Positions 5,419 to 8,337 of a stretch of 8,337 nucleotides of DNA are shown here, one piece after another. The stretch covers positions 1 through 8,337 of the forward strand of contig RPOS01000135.1 of the NCBI GenBank assembly GCA_003820635.1, read 5' to 3'. A model generated the notes under the pieces. It ran no database searches, was not told where the DNA came from, and worked only from the letters and a program-made list of their open reading frames with translations. The position numbers and the translations under genes are program-made. Every line of letters starts with the position of its first letter. Position 1 is the stretch's first letter. The stretch comes from Verrucomicrobiaceae bacterium. GTDB lineage: Bacteria; Verrucomicrobiota; Verrucomicrobiae; Verrucomicrobiales; Akkermansiaceae.

Positions 5419-5445
5419 ATTATATCGAAGTAATACCCTGTTCAA
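5419..5445 (-). promoter_or_regulatory. Candidate sigma70-type promoter for the Pro/Ala/Lys-rich gene
   Basis: Read on the minus strand, a perfect -10 box TATAAT (5419-5424) lies 21 bases before the ATG of the low-complexity gene, with TTGAAC (5440-5445, 4 of 6 to TTGACA) 15 bases further upstream. The spacer is two bases shorter than ideal. It abuts the divergent start of the 57-residue gene at 5455. Confidence 0.5.
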
Positions 5446-5454
5446 TTTTTTGGC

Positions 5455-5628
5455 ATGATCACAAATAAAAACCTGAATAGCAAGATGGAGAACCGCAGGC
5501 GTCACGCATGGGATATCGCATGCCAGGCGGTTGTGGTTACACGGGAAGATGCCTTGCAGGTATATCAACGATTAATGGAACAATTTGAAATCATGGACCC
5601 TATTGGTGAGTCGCATAAGACTTACTGA
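5455..5628 (+). CDS. Unknown small helical protein, 57 aa
   Basis: ATG 5455 to TGA 5626-5628. The peptide begins MITNKNLNSKMENRRRHAWD and continues as an amphipathic helix pattern (ACQAVVVTREDALQVYQRLM) to an acidic end with SHKTY. It looks like a real, soluble, mainly helical small protein; no family is recognised. An internal ATG (5485, MENRRRHAWD) is an alternative start; neither has a strong ribosome binding site. It is the first plus-strand gene of the primase operon, 72 bases before the next gene, and divergent from the low-complexity gene. The 5629-5700 gap shows no convincing promoter, terminator or RNA structure. Confidence 0.6.
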   Translation: MITNKNLNSKMENRRRHAWDIACQAVVVTREDALQVYQRLMEQFEIMDPIGESHKTY

Positions 5629-5700
5629 TTTGCAGAAACTTGTAATGGGATCTCTGGGTTGGCAGCCGTAGGATAAGAAAACACAAATCAAACCCTCACC

Positions 5701-5886
5701 ATGGACATCAACGTCTGTACGGGTGAGTGGATGAATAGTCTCATGAGTCGCATGTCAAATGCGGCGGATGGGGACTGTTTTTATCTGCCCACTGACATGC
5801 ACCTTCACGCCTTCTATCTCTTAAAAGAAGCGGTTTTTGCAGATAAAAACTTTAAAGTAGAAGTTCGACAGGAGTCCCAGGCATGA
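5701..5886 (+). CDS. Unknown small protein upstream of the primase, 61 aa
   Basis: Begins MDINVCTGEWMNSLMSRMSN, contains GDCFYLPTDMHLHAFYLLKE, and ends with FKVEVRQESQA. The middle looks like a small alpha/beta unit (strand CFYLP, helix HLHAFYLLKEA, strand FKVEV). Its stop codon shares bases with the primase start (ATGA at 5883-5886), and its 3' end contains the primase ribosome binding site, so translation of the two is probably coupled. That placement suggests a role with the replication protein, but I do not recognise a family. Two further in-frame Met codons near the N-terminus leave the exact start open. Confidence 0.75.
   Translation: MDINVCTGEWMNSLMSRMSNAADGDCFYLPTDMHLHAFYLLKEAVFADKNFKVEVRQESQA
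5870..5874 (+). promoter_or_regulatory. Ribosome binding site deciding the primase start
   Basis: AGGAG ends eight bases before ATG 5883, inside the end of the preceding gene. It is the strongest ribosome binding site in the window and fixes the start of the long primase-helicase frame, whose ATG overlaps the upstream TGA. Confidence 0.8.
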
Positions 5887-8337
5887 CCAATACCAATCAG
5901 CAAGCTCTCAAGCCTGGTGAAATCAAGCTTGATTACATTCCTGTCGACTGGCCCTTGACCCCTTTGGGTCCAAACAAAGATCCGTATGTGGCTGGCTGGC
6001 AAAAGAAACCTTTCAGTCCCCAGGAAATTGAAGAAGAAATCCTGGGTGGGCGCTGCAAAGCTGTTGGCTTGCTTGGCGGTCCGGTCTACAACCATCCCTA
6101 TGGCTTCGTCTGGGTTGATGTCGATGGTCCTACCGTCTACCAACTCATCGAGGAACTCTCGGAACTTCCCTTTGAGCAGGCGCTTCCACAAACCTTAACA
6201 ATTCTTAGTGGGAAGGAGGGGCGTGAGCGGAAGCTGTACAAGCTTTCCCGCGATCAACACAAACAATTCATCCGTAACAAGTACACCTGGCACTCGGAAG
6301 GGCCGAAAGAAAAGCTGGAGATTCTGTGGAAGCGGCACCAAGGTGTGTTAATGGGTTTGCACCCAGAGACATCCGGTTACTTCACCGCTCCAGACCAGGG
6401 ATTTGAGTGGATTGAAAACCTGCCTGAGTTTCCGGACTGGTTACTAAATGCCATCGTTCAAAAGAATGTCAAGCAAGGGGTGCCGGCAAAAGAAACAACA
6501 CGCATCATCGGACCTTCCTTTGCGATCAACGCTGAAATTTCCCTTGAGCGGGACATGCAGCTTGCATTGGAAGCAATGTGGGGCATGCCACCAGAAGCAA
6601 CAGATGACTACGACATCTGGATCACGGTTGGCCAATCGCTTCATTCACTGGATGAATCTCTGCTGGATCATTGGGATGAATGGTCTCGGCAATCTGATAA
6701 GTATCGGGATGGCGAGTGCCAGCGGCGTTGGCTTTCCTTCTCAAAAGGTGGTGGCCGGAGTGTTGGCTCTATCGTTCACGTCGCCAAAGAGAACGGTTGG
6801 AAGCCTTCTGAAAATCACAAAGCAATGAATGTAGACGATGCCATGCTTGATCACGTATCCAAATTATTAAATGAACTGGAAGACGACTTGGGTTTAGACA
6901 AGACGGAAACAGTTGAGTCTCAACGGCAGGCCCCAACAAACAGTCGGCAGCGTCGTACTGATTTTGCGGAAAAACAAGGAAAGAATCAGAAGACTCGTAA
7001 CCCTTCCTCTGATGTCATCACTGGCATTTTGTTGCAGGACTACAAAGGTAACCTGCGCTATAGCCAAGCTCATGGCGCATTCTTTATGTATGAATACCAG
7101 CGGAAGGGACTGTGGTCTCAGTTGTCTGAGTATGAGGTGAAGGGCGACATCAAAGGCCGTCTTGATGCCATCAAAGAAGGCTTGCTGCACAGTGGGTACT
7201 CCATGAATCTAATCTCAGATTTGATGGAGCAGTTACGCATCTCCACCATTTTTGATGACTGGTATGAAAGCAATGACTACCTTCTGTTTATGAATGGCAT
7301 CTTGAAGGTAGATACGCGGGAGCTTCTTCCTTTTAACCGGGAGATGTATATTACGCAACAACTACCCTACGATTACGATCCGTATGCCACATGTGAATCA
7401 ATCATTAAGTGGCTGAAGAGCACACAGCATGATAGCTGGGGTCGGGTCCAGGTACTGCGGGCTTGGTTGCGGGCAGTCTTGCTTAGTCACTCTGACATCC
7501 AGAAGTTTGTTGAGATTGTCGGCCCAGGTAAATCAGGTAAGTCCACCTACAGCAACCTTGCCCACGCATTGGTTGGTGACGACAACGCCATGATCTCCTC
7601 GCTGGAACACCTGGAGAAGAACAGGTTTGAAACCGCCAACCTGTATAAGAAAAAGCTGTTGCTCTTCAATGACGTGGAGCGTTACGGTGGCTCAGTCTCT
7701 GTCCTTAAGGCAATCACGGGACGTGACTTGATCCGTAACGAAAGGAAGTTTCAGGCTGGTAGCCAGAAACCGTTTAAGTTCAATGGACTTGTCATGATCA
7801 CCGCCAATGAACCTATCCAAACCACAGACCCGACTTCGGGCTTGGCTCGCCGTCGTCTTACTATCCCATTCGATCAGCCTTTCACTGGTAGCTCCGCTGA
7901 GCAACGCACCCTTATCGATATGGATGATCGCGGTCATCCTTTCGGTGAGTTTGCGGCTCTGCTTCCTGGTCTCGTGAACTGGGTCTTGGATATGACGGAA
8001 GCTGAGATGCGTGAATACCTGATGGAGACCAACGATAAAGTTGATTTCTTTGCCAAGCATCACAAGGAGCAGATCCTTAAATCCAACCAAATCTTGGATT
8101 GGATGCAGCACTGTGTGGTCTTTGATCCAGGTATCTCAACTCCTGTTGGCTTGGCTAAACATGCACCAGGAGGTGTATCAAACCTGTACATCAACTGGGA
8201 TAAATGGCTCTATGCAAGCTACTGTGAGTTTTCGCGTGGTTCAAATAGCAACATCCTTGGTCGCAGCCGCTTTAAATCCCTGCTCATGGACGTGTGTGTC
8301 CACCAGCTCAAGCTGAACGTCTACCAATTTAAAAACA
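5883..8337 (+). CDS. Primase/polymerase-SF3 (D5-type) helicase replication protein, partial at right edge
   Basis: An uninterrupted frame of 818 codons, cut by the window edge. Domains in order: an archaeo-eukaryotic-type primase/polymerase region (about 1-215) with VDVDG holding the metal-binding Asp79 and Asp81, and LEILWKRHQGVLMGLHPETS resembling, from memory, cyanobacterial members; PriCT-2 (about 220-307, DDYDIWITVGQSLHS to AKENGW); a charged linker (about 310-345); a D5_N-like region with FMNGILKVDTRELLPFN and the QQLPYDYDP motif; and an SF3 ATPase with Walker A GPGKSGKST (547-555), Walker B LLLFNDVE (Asp597, Glu599), sensor MITANEP (Asn642) and arginine finger LARRRLTIPF (Arg656-658). 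It would synthesise primers and unwind DNA at the phage replication fork. The usual S-x-H primase motif is not evident: LSGKEGRERKLYKL (108-121) has Lys117 where His is expected. Preceded by an ATGA overlap and good ribosome binding site. Confidence 0.93.
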   Translation, partial: MTNTNQQALKPGEIKLDYIPVDWPLTPLGPNKDPYVAGWQKKPFSPQEIEEEILGGRCKAVGLLGGPVYNHPYGFVWVDVDGPTVYQLIEELSELPFEQALPQTLTILSGKEGRERKLYKLSRDQHKQFIRNKYTWHSEGPKEKLEILWKRHQGVLMGLHPETSGYFTAPDQGFEWIENLPEFPDWLLNAIVQKNVKQGVPAKETTRIIGPSFAINAEISLERDMQLALEAMWGMPPEATDDYDIWITVGQSLHSLDESLLDHWDEWSRQSDKYRDGECQRRWLSFSKGGGRSVGSIVHVAKENGWKPSENHKAMNVDDAMLDHVSKLLNELEDDLGLDKTETVESQRQAPTNSRQRRTDFAEKQGKNQKTRNPSSDVITGILLQDYKGNLRYSQAHGAFFMYEYQRKGLWSQLSEYEVKGDIKGRLDAIKEGLLHSGYSMNLISDLMEQLRISTIFDDWYESNDYLLFMNGILKVDTRELLPFNREMYITQQLPYDYDPYATCESIIKWLKSTQHDSWGRVQVLRAWLRAVLLSHSDIQKFVEIVGPGKSGKSTYSNLAHALVGDDNAMISSLEHLEKNRFETANLYKKKLLLFNDVERYGGSVSVLKAITGRDLIRNERKFQAGSQKPFKFNGLVMITANEPIQTTDPTSGLARRRLTIPFDQPFTGSSAEQRTLIDMDDRGHPFGEFAALLPGLVNWVLDMTEAEMREYLMETNDKVDFFAKHHKEQILKSNQILDWMQHCVVFDPGISTPVGLAKHAPGGVSNLYINWDKWLYASYCEFSRGSNSNILGRSRFKSLLMDVCVHQLKLNVYQFKN

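Noticed and set aside
4987..5433. Two plus-strand frames (4987-5433 and 5006-5419) opposite the Pro/Ala/Lys-rich gene
   Set aside because: Their products are Arg/Ser/Cys-rich or Gly/Ala-rich mirror images of a GC-biased repetitive gene; the minus frame is longer and has a promoter and a sensible Lys-rich start.
5629..5700. Possible tRNA or small RNA in the gap before 5701
   Set aside because: No cloverleaf pairing, T-loop motif or terminator-like hairpin could be found by eye.
5814..6191. Minus-strand frame of 125 codons, and similar minus frames at 6894-7190 and 7692-8111
   Set aside because: All are shadows of the long primase-helicase frame, which has recognised domains throughout.

Overview
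The window looks like part of the genome of a tailed double-stranded DNA phage. The genes are short and tightly packed, overlap by a few bases, and combine phage-type replication and recombination enzymes with nucleotide-sugar enzymes and many small unknown ORFs. A cyanobacterial host is the best guess. The primase-helicase (after 5883) follows, from memory, the architecture and motif wording of primases common in cyanobacteria and their viruses, and phages carrying GDP-mannose dehydratase and DegT-type sugar enzymes are familiar from cyanobacteria. That host call is inference; no photosynthesis gene or structural hallmark gene is present to confirm it. An integrated or plasmid-like element is possible but less likely.

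Left block, minus strand (2462 down to 1): a five-gene set read right to left. It starts with a PLP-dependent sugar enzyme of the DegT/StrS fold whose catalytic lysine is replaced by histidine, as in GDP-4-keto-6-deoxymannose 3-dehydratase (ColD). Next is a GT69/CAP59-like glycosyltransferase overlapping it by 13 bases, then three small unknown genes, the last running off the left edge.

Centre, plus strand (2512-3534): GDP-mannose 4,6-dehydratase (gmd), divergent from the ColD-like gene across a 49-bp gap. Gmd makes GDP-4-keto-6-deoxy-D-mannose, which is exactly the substrate of ColD. Together they predict a route from GDP-mannose to a GDP-4-keto-3,6-dideoxy sugar, the precursor of colitose-type sugars, with a glycosyltransferase beside it. 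This is the most interesting feature of the window.

From 3531 to 3903 the minus strand holds a cluster of tiny ORFs, including possible one-helix and two-helix membrane proteins in overlapping frames. A divergent, repeat-containing 47-bp gap leads to a plus-strand PD-(D/E)XK (RecB/Cas4-like) exonuclease at 3951-4805. A convergent minus-strand gene (4813-5397) encodes a Pro/Ala/Lys-rich basic low-complexity protein with an internal 13-residue repeat and its own recognisable -10 box.

Right block, plus strand (5455 to the right edge): two small unknown genes followed, with an ATGA overlap and a good ribosome binding site, by a long replication protein. It carries an archaeo-eukaryotic-type primase/polymerase domain, PriCT-2, a D5-type N-terminal region and an SF3 helicase, and is cut by the window edge after 818 codons.

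Transcription switches strand five times in about 8.3 kb, which suggests a mosaic of replication modules and inserted accessory cassettes. No tRNA, rRNA, CRISPR array, transposase, integrase or convincing rho-independent terminator was found. The longest stretches outside assigned genes are under 80 bases.
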